35,643 nt of DNA from contig JABDQH010000056.1 in the NCBI GenBank assembly GCA_013042375.1, positions 1-35,643 of the forward strand, written 5' to 3'. The stretch is from Woeseiaceae bacterium (lineage in GTDB: Bacteria; Pseudomonadota; Gammaproteobacteria; Steroidobacterales; Woeseiaceae). The notes beneath the pieces were generated by a model. The model had not been told where the DNA came from. It ran no database searches and was given only the letters and a program-made list of their open reading frames with translations. Both the position numbers and the translations under genes were made by a program. Every line of letters starts with the position of its first letter. The stretch's first letter is position 1. This document shows positions 12,552 through 22,259 of the stretch, one piece after another.

Positions 12552-13572
12552 GTTGATCCAGGCGATCCTGTATCCGCTGACGTCAGCCGCCGTGCTGGTC
12601 CCGCTGATCGTATTCTGGTTGCTGACCGCATTTGCCGCGTGGGGTGGCCTGCTGGGCCTGTTCCTCATGGCCTTCGTGCTGCTGGCCGTGGTGCGCTTTT
12701 TGATGATGGTGCTCGAAGCGAGGGCGCGCGGCGCGGCGCCGGAAACGCCGGGGATCGAGTTCTTCAGCGTGTTCGGTGACGGCTGGAATCTTTTTCCGGC
12801 AGCACTCGTCCTGTTGTTCGGGTGGATTATCGTTGCGGCCAATGACGCCTTCGGCATCGCGTGGTCGACCGCCGTATCCGTACTCGTGAGTATCGTCTTT
12901 CCGGCATCACTCGCGGTGCTCGCCGTTACCCGCTCGCCCCTGCAAAGCATCAATCCGGTCGCAATCCTGCGCCTGCTCGAGCGTTGCGGCGGCACGCTCT
13001 GGATCGCGATCGTATTTGCCGAGCTCGCGGGATGGCTCGCATACCTCGGTAACGCATTGCCCTCGATGTTGGCCAGCTTCATCCAGATGTATCTCTGGTT
13101 CGCCTATGCCTCTTTACTGGGCAGCCTGATCGAGCCCTACAACCTGTTCGAGGAAATCGGCATTCCCGAACCGCTGGAAAAAACCGCCGATGAGATCGCT
13201 GGCGATGTCGAGAAGCGCCGCGTCGGCGTGCTCGGCCATGCCTACGGGTTCATCAGTCGCGACAACCGGGAAGGCGGTTTTCGCCACATCCTTGCCGAGA
13301 TCGCCAGGGACCCGGATCCCGCCGGGGCCTGGGCCTGGTACTTCGGACGCATGCTGCAATGGGAGAACAATGTGCCTGCGCTGTTCTTCGGGCAGCACTA
13401 CGTGCACGATGCGCTGCGGCATGGCGAGGAGGCGACCGCGCTCAAGGTGGCGATGCGCTGTCGTCTCGAAGACCCGGGATTCAGGCCGCTGGCCGAAGAC
13501 CGGGCTATGCTGCTGGCGGCGGCGCAACGCAGTAGCAATAGCGAGCTCGCGGAAGTGCTCAGGATGGGCTAA
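12538..13572 (+). CDS. membrane protein of unknown function with a soluble C-terminal helical domain
   Basis: A 344-aa protein beginning inside yidD. The N-terminal 210 residues hold about five to six hydrophobic helices (two near 15-60, two near 85-130, two near 145-195). The region from about 215 is soluble and helical ([22 protein letters not shown], then [14 protein letters not shown] and a run of TPR-like helices rich in Ala, Arg and Leu). I do not recognise a named family. The overlap with yidD suggests co-expression, and a role in membrane-protein biogenesis is possible but unproven. The C-terminal pattern of WxWYF and HYVHDAL resembles helical-repeat scaffold regions. Confidence 0.8.
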   Translation: MTPLKLIQAILYPLTSAAVLVPLIVFWLLTAFAAWGGLLGLFLMAFVLLAVVRFLMMVLEARARGAAPETPGIEFFSVFGDGWNLFPAALVLLFGWIIVAANDAFGIAWSTAVSVLVSIVFPASLAVLAVTRSPLQSINPVAILRLLERCGGTLWIAIVFAELAGWLAYLGNALPSMLASFIQMYLWFAYASLLGSLIEPYNLFEEIGIPEPLEKTADEIAGDVEKRRVGVLGHAYGFISRDNREGGFRHILAEIARDPDPAGAWAWYFGRMLQWENNVPALFFGQHYVHDALRHGEEATALKVAMRCRLEDPGFRPLAEDRAMLLAAAQRSSNSELAEVLRMG

Positions 13573-13577
13573 GGCGC

Positions 13578-13583
13578 TACAAT
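13578..13583 (+). promoter_or_regulatory. -10 element TACAAT abutting the Trm112-like gene
   Basis: TACAAT (5/6 to consensus) ends 7 nt before ATG 13591, so the predicted transcription start (about 13590) leaves essentially no leader. It would initiate the long holA-to-tldD gene run. A weak AGGG lies just before the ATG. Confidence 0.4.
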
Positions 13584-13590
13584 AGGGCGC

Positions 13591-13845
13591 ATGGATAAAC
13601 ATCTGCTCGCCATACTGCGCTGCCCGGTGACGCACAAGCGTCTGTCAGTGCTGGAAAAAGACAAGCTCGAGAAGCTAAACCGGGCGATCGAGGCCGGAGA
13701 CGTAACGACGCTCGAAGGCGTCGCGCTGGCCGCACCGCTCACAGAGGCGCTCGTGACCGAAGACGGCAAGCGCCTGTATCCCGTCAATGACGGCATTCCG
13801 GTACTGCTCGAAAGCGAATCGATCCATGTGGAGCGCTTTGTTTGA
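13591..13845 (+). CDS. Trm112-like (YcaR family) small protein
   Basis: An 84-aa protein whose N-terminus (LLAILRCPVTHKRLSVL) and C-terminus (LYPVNDGIPVLLESE) match the Trm112/YcaR fold, a small zinc-ribbon-like protein. It is longer than the roughly 60-aa E. coli YcaR because of about 25 extra residues in the middle (about 25-55). Only one of the four zinc cysteines remains: CPVCN-type becomes CPVTH, and the distal pair is missing. The last four bases overlap the holA TTG start, tying it to the replication/NAD gene run. Confidence 0.88.
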   Translation: MDKHLLAILRCPVTHKRLSVLEKDKLEKLNRAIEAGDVTTLEGVALAAPLTEALVTEDGKRLYPVNDGIPVLLESESIHVERFV

Positions 13846-14846
13846 AGATCCGCGCCAACCAGTTGTCGTCGCATCTCAAGAATTCGCTCGCTCCCTGCTA
13901 CCTCGTTACCGGCGACGAGCACCTGCTCGTCGCGGAGGCGCTCGATGACATCCGCAAAGCCGCAATCGAGCGTGGCTTCGGTAATCGCGAGCTGCACGTT
14001 GCAACGACAGGATTCGACTGGAACCAGCTGACCGCGTCGACGGGCAACATGTCCCTGTTTGCCGAGCAGCGCATCGTCGAGCTGCGGTTGCCGACGGGCA
14101 AGCCCGGCCGTGTCGGGGGTCAGGCGATTGTCGATCTCGCCGGGCAGGCGGGACCCGAGCTGCTGTTCATCGTTACGGGACCGAAGCTCGACGCCGGCGC
14201 CGCGAAGTCGAAGTGGGCCAAAACGCTCGAGCAAAAAGGCGTGAGCCTTGCCGTCTGGCCGATCGGATTGCGCGAATTGCCCGGCTGGATTGCCAGCCGC
14301 ATGCGCAAGGCCGGTTTGCAGCCGGATCGCGAAGCCGTGTCGATGATCGTGGATCGTGTCGAGGGCAACCTGCTCGCGGCCGGCCAGGAAATCGAAAAGC
14401 TGCGTCTCCTGCTCGGCGAGGGCAGGGTGACGGCGCGGGATGTCGAGGACGCGGTCGCGAACAGCAGCCGCTATGACGTCTACAAGCTGACCGATGCGGC
14501 GATGGCCGGCGATGCGCCGCGCGCCGTGAAAATTCTCGGCGGCCTGAGATCCGAAGGCGTCGAGCCCGTCATCGTCATGTGGGCATTGACGCGCGAACTG
14601 CGTTCGCTGGCTACGCTCGACGATGCGATCAGGCAGGGTACGGACCTCGGCAGCGCCATGCGCGCCGCGCGCGTCTGGAACAGCCGCCAGGGACTCGTTC
14701 GCAGCTGCATCGGTCGCCACCAGCGCGGCGCTTTCCATCGCATGCTCAAGGCCAGCGGACGCGCGGATGCGGCGGCCAAGGGGCAGCGTTACGGGGACCC
14801 GTGGCAGATGGCCGCTGACATCGTGATCGGCATGGCGCGCGCATGA
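13842..14846 (+). CDS. holA: DNA polymerase III delta subunit HolA
   Basis: The delta subunit opens the beta sliding clamp within the clamp-loader complex. The 334-aa frame starts at TTG 13842 (MKIRANQLSSHLKNSLAPCYLVTGDEHLLV), typical of the family start. It follows with a AAA-like fold lacking functional nucleotide-binding motifs, FAEQRIVELRLPTGK in the clamp-contact region (about 68-82), and the C-terminal collar domain (DVYKLTDAAMAGD and LTRELRSLA). Its end overlaps the nadD ATG by 4 nt. In many relatives it directly follows lptE; here it is displaced. Confidence 0.95.
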   Translation: MKIRANQLSSHLKNSLAPCYLVTGDEHLLVAEALDDIRKAAIERGFGNRELHVATTGFDWNQLTASTGNMSLFAEQRIVELRLPTGKPGRVGGQAIVDLAGQAGPELLFIVTGPKLDAGAAKSKWAKTLEQKGVSLAVWPIGLRELPGWIASRMRKAGLQPDREAVSMIVDRVEGNLLAAGQEIEKLRLLLGEGRVTARDVEDAVANSSRYDVYKLTDAAMAGDAPRAVKILGGLRSEGVEPVIVMWALTRELRSLATLDDAIRQGTDLGSAMRAARVWNSRQGLVRSCIGRHQRGAFHRMLKASGRADAAAKGQRYGDPWQMAADIVIGMARA

Positions 14847-15481
14847 GGCCGATCGGCGTTTTCGGCGGCACGTTCGACCCGGTTCACTATGGCCACCTGC
14901 GATCGGCTTTCGAAATGCTGCAGGCACTCAGTTTCGAGCAAGTGAGTTTCGTGCCCTGCGGCGACCCGCCGCATCGCGGCGTCACCTACGCCACCTCTGC
15001 ACAACGCTTGCGGCTCGTCGAACTGGCGATAGCCGGACAGGACGGCTTCGTGGCAGACGACCGGGAGCTGCGCCGCGGGGGGCCTTCATACACGGTCGAT
15101 ACGCTGCAGACGCTGCGCGAGGAGCACACCAATCGCTCGCTCGGGCTGATCGTTGGCATGGACGCATTCCTCGGCCTGACGGGCTGGCACCGCTGGGACG
15201 AAATACTCGATTTCGCCCACATCGTCGTCGCACACCGGCCCGGCTGGAAAGCGCCCGACATCGGGGAGCTGGGCGAGCTCGTTGCCGAGCACGGGACGCA
15301 TCGCGTTGACGACCTGCACAATACGACGCATGGCTTTATCCATATTCACGCCGTCACGCAACTGGAAATCGCGTCGACCGAGATCCGCGACCTGGTCGCC
15401 GCCGGACGCGATCCGCGATTCCTGATGCCGGACGCCGTGCGCGACGAAATTGAGAACACTGGACTATACAAGGAGACCTGA
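14843..15481 (+). CDS. nadD: nicotinate-nucleotide adenylyltransferase NadD
   Basis: NadD transfers AMP to nicotinate mononucleotide in NAD synthesis. The nucleotidyltransferase motif GGTFDPVHYGHLR begins at residue 8 and the second motif appears as STEIRDLVAAGRDPRFL near the C-terminus. The length is 212 aa, as expected. The ATG overlaps the holA stop (ATGA), and the stop is 24 nt before rsfS. The order holA-nadD-rsfS-rlmH is conserved in gammaproteobacteria. Confidence 0.97.
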   Translation: MRPIGVFGGTFDPVHYGHLRSAFEMLQALSFEQVSFVPCGDPPHRGVTYATSAQRLRLVELAIAGQDGFVADDRELRRGGPSYTVDTLQTLREEHTNRSLGLIVGMDAFLGLTGWHRWDEILDFAHIVVAHRPGWKAPDIGELGELVAEHGTHRVDDLHNTTHGFIHIHAVTQLEIASTEIRDLVAAGRDPRFLMPDAVRDEIENTGLYKET

Positions 15482-15505
15482 TTTGCACTTACGCGAGAAC
15501 CACGT

Positions 15506-15859
15506 ATGAATAGTGAAGCACTGACGGACCTGGTCATCGAAGCGCTCGAAGACGTCAAGGCGCAGGACATCGTGCGCCTCGACGTGCGGGATGCCACGAC
15601 CGTGACCGACTACATGGTCGTTGCCAGCGGCACGTCCAACCGGCATGTCAAAGCACTCGTCGACAACGTCGCCGAGAAGGCCAGGGAAGCAGGCCATCGT
15701 CCTATTGGCATAGAAGGTGAGGAGGGCGGTGAGTGGGTTCTGCTCGACCTGCAGGACACGCTGGTGCACGTGATGCTGCCCGCCGTGCGTGAGTTCTACA
15801 ACCTGGAGAAACTCTGGTCGATTTCCCCGCTCGGGGATGCGACGGCCACCGAAGCGTGA
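15506..15859 (+). CDS. rsfS: ribosome silencing factor RsfS
   Basis: RsfS binds ribosomal protein uL14 and blocks joining of the ribosomal subunits when nutrients fall. The 117-aa protein carries the family core [21 protein letters not shown] (cited here in part, about residues 35-54) and the C-terminal [18 protein letters not shown]. The ATG follows 24 nt after nadD; rlmH starts 3 nt after its stop. Confidence 0.97.
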   Translation: MNSEALTDLVIEALEDVKAQDIVRLDVRDATTVTDYMVVASGTSNRHVKALVDNVAEKAREAGHRPIGIEGEEGGEWVLLDLQDTLVHVMLPAVREFYNLEKLWSISPLGDATATEA

Positions 15860-15862
15860 GCC

Positions 15863-16333
15863 GTGCACGTACGACTGCTTGCCGTCGGTGATCGCCAGCC
15901 GTCCTGGGTGGACGACGCCTTTGCCAACTACGCGAAGCGCCTGCCGCACGAGTGGAAATTTCGGCTCGATGCCATTGCGACGGCGCGACGGCAAAAGAAC
16001 GACCGCTCACGGCGGGCCGTGCAAGCCGAGGGCGAGTTGCTTCTCTCGAAGCTGGAGTCGGGCGAGCAGGTCGTGCTGCTCGACGAACGCGGGCGCGAAC
16101 TCGACAGTGCGGCGTTCGCCGCGCGCCTGTCGGCCTGGCTGGCGGACGGCCGCGATCTCTGTTTCGTCATCGGCGGCCCGGACGGCGTGTCCGATGCGGT
16201 GCGGCAGCGCGCCGACGTTACGTTGTCGCTGTCGCAGCTCACGCTGCCGCACGGACTCGCGCGCGTGCTGCTTGCCGAGCAGTTATACCGCGCGCACTCG
16301 CTCCAATCCGGGCATCCGTATCACCGCGCATGA
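15863..16333 (+). CDS. rlmH: 23S rRNA pseudouridine-1915 N3-methyltransferase RlmH
   Basis: A SPOUT-class methyltransferase acting on pseudouridine 1915 in helix 69 of 23S rRNA within the assembled 70S ribosome. The product is 156 aa from GTG 15863. Signature segments are VVLLDERGRELDS, the knot motif FVIGGPDGVSDAVR, and the C-terminal LPHGLARVLLAEQLYRA plus HPYHRA. The length is normal. The spacing of 3 nt from rsfS implies one transcript. Confidence 0.97.
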   Translation: MHVRLLAVGDRQPSWVDDAFANYAKRLPHEWKFRLDAIATARRQKNDRSRRAVQAEGELLLSKLESGEQVVLLDERGRELDSAAFAARLSAWLADGRDLCFVIGGPDGVSDAVRQRADVTLSLSQLTLPHGLARVLLAEQLYRAHSLQSGHPYHRA

Positions 16334-16343
16334 CGGGCAGGAC

Positions 16344-16937
16344 GTGAACAGGACCCCGCTATTGCACCTCGCATCGACATCGCCCCGCCGCCGGGAGATT
16401 CTCGTCTCGCTCGGGCTCGAGTTCACGGTCGTCCCGGTCGACGTCGACGAGACGCCGCGGGACGGGGAAACGCCGGCCGAGATGGTCCTGCGCCTCGCCG
16501 TCGCCAAGGCCGAGGCGGCCCGGGTGCCGCAAGATGACGTCGTGATCGGATCGGATACCGCGGTCGTCGTGGATGGTCGGGCGCTCGGCAAGCCGATGGA
16601 CCGCGACGATTGCCTCGCCATGCTCGAATCTCTGGCGGGGCGGGCCCATACTGTATTGACCGGTGTGGCGCTCAGCGGGCCACACGGCGCGCTGAGCGCG
16701 ATGTCCGAGACGGAAGTGCGTTTTCGCGATATCGATCGGGACGAGATGCTCGCATACTGGCAAAGTGGGGAGCCGCGAGACAAGGCGGGTGCCTACGCGA
16801 TCCAGGGCCTCGGTGGGGCGTTCGTCGAGCGCATCGCCGGTAGCTATTCGGGCGTGGTCGGGCTGCCCGTGTTCGAGACGGCAGGTCTCCTGGAGGCGGT
16901 GGGCATCGACATCCTGGCCCCGCATGACGATTTATGA
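16344..16937 (+). CDS. maf: Maf family nucleotide pyrophosphatase (YhdE type)
   Basis: Maf proteins hydrolyse non-canonical or specific nucleoside triphosphates (dTTP/UTP for the YhdE subgroup). From GTG 16344 the protein has 197 aa with the signature LASTSPRRREIL at the start, GSDTAVVVDGRALGKP in the middle and KAGAYAIQGLGGAFVERIAGSYSGVVGLP split across the C-terminal half. The YhdE assignment rests mainly on its position before rng and yhdP, as in E. coli and Pseudomonas. The end overlaps the rng ATG by 4 nt. Confidence 0.93.
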   Translation: MNRTPLLHLASTSPRRREILVSLGLEFTVVPVDVDETPRDGETPAEMVLRLAVAKAEAARVPQDDVVIGSDTAVVVDGRALGKPMDRDDCLAMLESLAGRAHTVLTGVALSGPHGALSAMSETEVRFRDIDRDEMLAYWQSGEPRDKAGAYAIQGLGGAFVERIAGSYSGVVGLPVFETAGLLEAVGIDILAPHDDL

Positions 16938-18412
16938 CGGACGAGTCACTAAAAGAAGAGATCCTGATCAACGTTACGCCGAGCGAGGTACGGGCGGCGT
17001 TGGTCGAGAACGGCGTGCTGCAGGAGGTTTACGTCGAACGCGCGGCGCGGCGCGGGCTTATCAGCAACATCTACAAGGGGCGCGTGCTGCGGGTCCTGCC
17101 CGGCATGCAGGCGGCGTTCATCGACATCGGGCTCGAGCGTACCGCATTCCTGCACGCATCGGATATCTCACGCGCGGACGGGCGCGAGAACGGAGACGAG
17201 GTGCCGGGCATTCGCGAACTCGTGCGCGAAGGTGACGAGATCATGGCGCAGGTCGTCAAGGACCCGCTCGGCAACAAGGGCGCAAGACTGACGACCTGGG
17301 TGACGCTACCCTCGCGGCACCTCGTGCTGTTGCCGAAGAGCAATACGGTCGGCGTGTCCGCACGCATCGAGGACGAAGACGAACGCGAGCGCCTGCGCCT
17401 GATGGCCGAGGCGCTGCTGACGGAGCACGATCTCGAGTGCGGCGCGATCGTGCGCACGGTTGCCGAGGGCTGCGAACCCGAAGCGCTTGCCGCCGATCTT
17501 CGCTATTCGCTGAAGCTCTGGGACGTCGTTAAGGAGCGCTTCAGCAAGAGTCGTGTAAAAAGTCTGGTACACGAGGACCTGTCGCTGCCGCTCAGGGTCC
17601 TGCGGGACATGGTGACGAGCGACGTCGAACGCATCCTCGTCGATTCACAGAGCGACTTCGAGGCCATGCAGGAATTCGCACAGACCTACCTGCCGGACGC
17701 GGGTCCGGCGCTCGAGCTGTACCAGCGGCGCCGGCCGATATTCGACCTGCACGGCATCGAGGACGAGATCAGGCGCTCGCTGGATCGCAATATCCCGCTC
17801 AAGTCGGGCGGCTACCTGATTTTTGACCAGACGGAAGCGATGACGACCATCGACGTCAACACGGGCGGATATGTCGGGCATCGCAATCTCGAGGAGACGA
17901 TTTACAGGACCAACCTCGAAGCGGCTGTGGCGATCGCACGGCAGCTGCGCCTGCGCAATCTCGGCGGCATCATCATCATCGATTTCATCGATATGGAAGA
18001 GGCCGGCCACCGCGACAACGTGCTGCACGTGCTCGAGCAGTCCTTGAGCCGCGATCATGCGCGGCACCAGATCACGCCGGTGTCGCCGCTCGGTCTCGTC
18101 GAGATGACGCGTAAGCGCACGCGCGAGAGTCTGCAGCACATATTGTGCGAGGACTGCCCGTCATGCGATGGGCGCGGCTTCGTAATGACGGCCGAGACCG
18201 TGTGCTTCGAGATCTTTCGCGAAATCATCCGCCAGTCGCGGCAATTCGAGTTTGACGAGGTCATGGTGCTCGCGAATGAGGACGTCATCGAGCTGCTGCT
18301 CGACGAGCAGGCGCGCAGCCTGGCGGAACTCGAGGAACAAACGGGCAAGTCGATACGTCTGCAGACAGAGGCCCTTTATCAACAGGACCAGTTCGACGTC
18401 GTGCTGATGTAG
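16934..18412 (+). CDS. rng: ribonuclease G
   Basis: An endoribonuclease of the RNase E/G family that matures the 16S rRNA 5' end and degrades mRNA. The 492-aa protein has an N-terminal S1 domain (about 38-125, SNIYKGRVLRVLPGMQAAFIDI in part), a 5'-sensor region and the catalytic DNase-like domain. The zinc-link motif CPSC lies at C408/C411 (DCPSCDGRG), matching the RNase E link positions. It lacks the long disordered tail of RNase E, which supports RNase G. It overlaps maf and is followed 12 nt later by yhdP. Confidence 0.96.
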   Translation: MTDESLKEEILINVTPSEVRAALVENGVLQEVYVERAARRGLISNIYKGRVLRVLPGMQAAFIDIGLERTAFLHASDISRADGRENGDEVPGIRELVREGDEIMAQVVKDPLGNKGARLTTWVTLPSRHLVLLPKSNTVGVSARIEDEDERERLRLMAEALLTEHDLECGAIVRTVAEGCEPEALAADLRYSLKLWDVVKERFSKSRVKSLVHEDLSLPLRVLRDMVTSDVERILVDSQSDFEAMQEFAQTYLPDAGPALELYQRRRPIFDLHGIEDEIRRSLDRNIPLKSGGYLIFDQTEAMTTIDVNTGGYVGHRNLEETIYRTNLEAAVAIARQLRLRNLGGIIIIDFIDMEEAGHRDNVLHVLEQSLSRDHARHQITPVSPLGLVEMTRKRTRESLQHILCEDCPSCDGRGFVMTAETVCFEIFREIIRQSRQFEFDEVMVLANEDVIELLLDEQARSLAELEEQTGKSIRLQTEALYQQDQFDVVLM

Positions 18413-18424
18413 GCAATTGCGGTA

Positions 18425-21400
18425 ATGAGACGCTTTCTCAAAAAGTTACTCAAGATCACCGGCTACTCGCTGGCGGCAGTGACGATCCTGCTGGCTATAG
18501 TCGTTGGCCTGTTTCGCCTGTTCCTGCCGCGCCTGCCCGAGTACCAGGATCAGATAAAGGCCTGGGCCAGCGATGCGATTGGCATGCAGGTCGAGTTCTC
18601 GGGCATGAACGCCCGCTGGGGCCTGAGCGGGCCCGAGCTCGAGTTCTACGACGCCGAGCTGGTGCTCCTCGACAATGACATTCGCGTCGTCGCCGCCGAC
18701 CGCGTCAGCATCGGCGTTGCCGTGGGCAAGCTCGTGTTCGACCGGGCGGTCGTCGTCGACCATGTCGCCATCCGCGAAACGAGCATCGAGGTGCGGCAGC
18801 TGGAAGGAGGCGGCTGGTGGGTGCAGGGCATGGCGCTCGAGGACCTGCCGCTACGTGGATCCGGCGGCGGTTCCTTCGAGGACATCACGCTGGTCGGCGA
18901 GGACATCGTTATTCAGTTCCTGCAGCCCGAGGACGTGAGGCCGCGCGTTTTCCGCGTGCCGCGCGCGCAGGTGAATATCGACGAGCGGCGGCTTGCGTTC
19001 GACGCCAGCGTGCGTCTTCCGGACGACCTGGGCCGCCAGGTTCGCATGTCGGCGACTCAGCTGCTCGACGTGCCGCCCGAGGAGCGCAACTGGGACATTA
19101 CGCTCGACGGCGACGATCTCTCGCTCGGGGGGTGGGCGCAACTGCACCCGGTGTCGCGCGAACTCGTCGTGGCCGGCGAGGGCGACATTGACCTATCGCT
19201 CGTCGTCGCGGATCGCTCCGTCAGGCGTGCGACGGCGGGTATCGACCTGTTCGACGTCGGACTCGTCAACGGTAAGGAATTCGAAGTCGGCGGACGCATC
19301 GAGCTCGACCGGTCCCTCGACGGCTGGCTCGTCGCGGCCGAGGACCTCGTCATCGCCACCGAGGATCACGTGTGGCCGGAATCGTCCCTGCGTGCGGAGG
19401 CCGGGACCGATGCCGATGGCGGGATCGAGATGCTCGACCTGCGGGCGACCTACCTGAATCTCGACGACAACGTGCTGCTGTTGCCATTGTTGCCGCAGGA
19501 ACGCCGTGAACAGCTCCAGGCGCTGGCGCCGAGCGGCGAGATTCGCGGGCTCGGTGTCACGGTTTCCGGTCTCGGCGGAGAAGCCCCGGCTTTCCGTGTC
19601 GAAGCCGACCTGGATGACGTTGGTTTCGCGGCGGGCAACGAGCGACCCGGGATGCGCGGATTCACGGGCTATATCAACGGGGATCGTGCCGGCGGACGTC
19701 TCGAACTTCGTTCACGCGACCTGATCATCGAACTGCCGCAGGCCATGACCGAACCGGTCGACATTGCCGCGGCAAGCGGGACCTTGCTGTGGCGGCGGAG
19801 CGGCGAGCGCACCACGATTCTCTCTGACGGCATCGACATTGCCAATCCCGTGTTCGACAGTCGCAGCGGCTTCGAGTTGATCCTGGACTCAAGCGGGGGT
19901 GCGCCGAATATCGACCTTACGACGACGTACAGGATCGGTGACGTCAATGACATGCTGCGCTATTTGCCGCGCCTTCTCATGAAGGAGCGGCTGTACAACT
20001 GGTTCCAGCGCGCGATGGTAGCCGGCTCGATCGATCGCGGCACGGTGCGCCTGCGCGGCCCGCTCGACAAGTTCCCCTTCGATGATGGCGAGGGCCGCTT
20101 TCTCGTCGAGGGAACCGCGCGCAACCTGACGCTCAGGTACCAGCCGCAATGGCCCGCCGCCGAGCAGGCCGAGGTGGACATCGTTCTGGACGGCATGCGC
20201 CTGTACTCGGTGCGTAACCGCTCGAGTCATGCCGGCAATGTGGCCGTCGATGCGAACATCGAGATTGCGGACCTGCGCAATCCTGTTCTGACTATCGACG
20301 CACTGACGAGCGGAACGCTCGAAACCCTGCGCCGGTTCGCAGTCCAGAGCCCCATCAACGGCTTCACGGGCGGCAATCTCGAGCGCCTGTCGATGGCGGG
20401 CGATGCATCGTTCAGGCTCGACCTGACCGTGCCGCTGCGCGACACCAAGTCTGCGACGGTCGACGGATTGTTGCGCAGCAACAACGGCACGCTCGAGATC
20501 GAGGGTTTCGGTGCACCCTTGACCGACTTCATCGGCGAACTGCGGATCACGCGCGACAGTATTGCGGGCGACTCGCTCGGTGCGCGCTTCCTCGGCGAGG
20601 AGGTCGACCTGCGCATCGGCACCGGCGACGACCCGCAGTACTTCGCCGTCGCGACGGCGACCGGCGTCGCAACGGCGACTGGGCTTTTCGAGGAACTCGG
20701 TGTGCCGCTGGAGGGGCTCATAGAGGGGCAGGCCGAGTACGAGGCGCGCATCCTGTTCCCGCGCGGAGGTGAAGGCGAGCGGCAGCCGTTCGCGGTACAG
20801 ATCACGAGTACGCTGGAGGGCGTGGCGTCGGTCGTCCCCGAGCCCCTGGACAAGTTGGCCGATGAGGTACGGACGCTGCGTGGCGAAGTCCGCTTCCTGC
20901 CGGGTGGTGAACGAATCGCGAGCGGCGGCATGATCGGAGACGACATCGCCTGGCTGATCGAGTTCTCGCGGCCCGAAGGCAACTGGGATTTCGATCGCGG
21001 CGTGGTCATGGCCGGCGGCGGCGACATCGAAACGGCCGAGACGCGCGGCCTGCACCTGCGTGGCCGCACCGACACAATACGCCTGGACGACTGGCTCAGC
21101 CTGTCGACGTCACGCGAGGACGCCTCGGGCGCCGCATCGCTCATCCGTTCGGTCGACATGCTGGTCGACAACTTCTACGCCATCGGGCAGCACCTCGAAG
21201 GGCACCGCGTGCGTGTCGACCGCAGTGCGCGTGACTGGCTCGTGCAGCTCGAGGGAGACGATGTGACGGGATCCGTGTTCGTGCCTTACGACTTCGGCTC
21301 GGATCGCGAAATGGTCATCGAGATGGAGCGCATGCACTTGCCGGGCGACGAGACAGCACCGCCCTCGGAGTCCGAGCTTGACCCGCGCTCGCTCCCGCCG

Positions 21401-22258
21401 ATCCGACTGAGCGCCGCGGATTTCGCCCTCGGCGAGCGCTATCTCGGGGCGGTGGAGGTCAACCTCGTGCGCACCGAAGGCGGCCTCGCAACCGAGACGC
21501 TCAGCGTGCAGGACGCCTCGTTCGCGATCACGGGCGAGGCTCGCTGGGTCATTGACGAGGCCGAAGCGCTTGGCAGCCGGACCAGCGTGACGGCCACGCT
21601 GACGAGCAACGACGTGCGCACGGCGATGGGCCGCCTCGATTTCGCGCAGGGCATTAGCGGCAGGTCGATGAGGATAGACCTGGACGTCGGCTGGGGTGGC
21701 GGGCCGCGCGCGCAGTTCCTCGATTCACTCGACGGCGAAGTGCGCATGCGGCTCGAGGAAGGTGAACTCGAGGAGGTCGACCCGGGCGCAGGCCGCATGG
21801 TCGGTCTCGTCAGCTTCGTAGCCTTGCCGCGACGCCTGTCGCTCGATTTTCGCGATGTTTTCGCCAAGGGCTTTCGCTACGACAGTATCGCCGGGCAGTT
21901 CAATATTGAAGACGGTATCGCCTCGACCTGCGACCTGTCGCTGGAGGGAGCGTCTGCCAACGTCGGTATCGTCGGGCAGGTCGATCTCGTAGCGAGCGAG
22001 TACGAGCAGGGCGCCGTCATCAGTGCCCATGTCGGCGACACGCTGCCGCTGGTGGGCGCCGTGGTCGGTGGGCCGCCGGGCGCGGCCGCCGCATTTATCT
22101 TCTCGCAGATCTTCAAGGAGCCGCTGTCCGAGGCCAGCCAGGTCTTCTACGGTATGTCGGGGTCCTGGGACGAGCCCGTGATCGAATCGGTGACGTCGGA
22201 CGAGTTCGTGCGCTTCGGTGAGCTCGCCGGGTGTCTCGCAGAGACCAGCCAGGACTGA
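18425..22258 (+). CDS. yhdP: AsmA-like envelope protein YhdP
   Basis: A 1277-aa protein of the YhdP/TamB/AsmA group. These are elongated beta-groove proteins spanning the periplasm that contribute to phospholipid delivery to the outer membrane. One N-terminal transmembrane helix (about residues 13-35) anchors it in the inner membrane; the rest is repetitive beta-strand-rich sequence exposed to the periplasm. The C-terminal region has a glycine-rich stretch (GAVVGGPPGAAAAFIFSQIF, about 1224-1243) typical of the family. E. coli YhdP is about 1266 aa, so the length fits. The neighbours rng and nit/tldD are the expected ones. Confidence 0.94.
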   Translation: MRRFLKKLLKITGYSLAAVTILLAIVVGLFRLFLPRLPEYQDQIKAWASDAIGMQVEFSGMNARWGLSGPELEFYDAELVLLDNDIRVVAADRVSIGVAVGKLVFDRAVVVDHVAIRETSIEVRQLEGGGWWVQGMALEDLPLRGSGGGSFEDITLVGEDIVIQFLQPEDVRPRVFRVPRAQVNIDERRLAFDASVRLPDDLGRQVRMSATQLLDVPPEERNWDITLDGDDLSLGGWAQLHPVSRELVVAGEGDIDLSLVVADRSVRRATAGIDLFDVGLVNGKEFEVGGRIELDRSLDGWLVAAEDLVIATEDHVWPESSLRAEAGTDADGGIEMLDLRATYLNLDDNVLLLPLLPQERREQLQALAPSGEIRGLGVTVSGLGGEAPAFRVEADLDDVGFAAGNERPGMRGFTGYINGDRAGGRLELRSRDLIIELPQAMTEPVDIAAASGTLLWRRSGERTTILSDGIDIANPVFDSRSGFELILDSSGGAPNIDLTTTYRIGDVNDMLRYLPRLLMKERLYNWFQRAMVAGSIDRGTVRLRGPLDKFPFDDGEGRFLVEGTARNLTLRYQPQWPAAEQAEVDIVLDGMRLYSVRNRSSHAGNVAVDANIEIADLRNPVLTIDALTSGTLETLRRFAVQSPINGFTGGNLERLSMAGDASFRLDLTVPLRDTKSATVDGLLRSNNGTLEIEGFGAPLTDFIGELRITRDSIAGDSLGARFLGEEVDLRIGTGDDPQYFAVATATGVATATGLFEELGVPLEGLIEGQAEYEARILFPRGGEGERQPFAVQITSTLEGVASVVPEPLDKLADEVRTLRGEVRFLPGGERIASGGMIGDDIAWLIEFSRPEGNWDFDRGVVMAGGGDIETAETRGLHLRGRTDTIRLDDWLSLSTSREDASGAASLIRSVDMLVDNFYAIGQHLEGHRVRVDRSARDWLVQLEGDDVTGSVFVPYDFGSDREMVIEMERMHLPGDETAPPSESELDPRSLPPIRLSAADFALGERYLGAVEVNLVRTEGGLATETLSVQDASFAITGEARWVIDEAEALGSRTSVTATLTSNDVRTAMGRLDFAQGISGRSMRIDLDVGWGGGPRAQFLDSLDGEVRMRLEEGELEEVDPGAGRMVGLVSFVALPRRLSLDFRDVFAKGFRYDSIAGQFNIEDGIASTCDLSLEGASANVGIVGQVDLVASEYEQGAVISAHVGDTLPLVGAVVGGPPGAAAAFIFSQIFKEPLSEASQVFYGMSGSWDEPVIESVTSDEFVRFGELAGCLAETSQD

Positions 22259-22259
22259 C

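Noticed and set aside
19889..21055. 388-codon antisense frame within yhdP
   Set aside because: yhdP is continuous and full length; no ribosome-binding site or domain supports the antisense frame.
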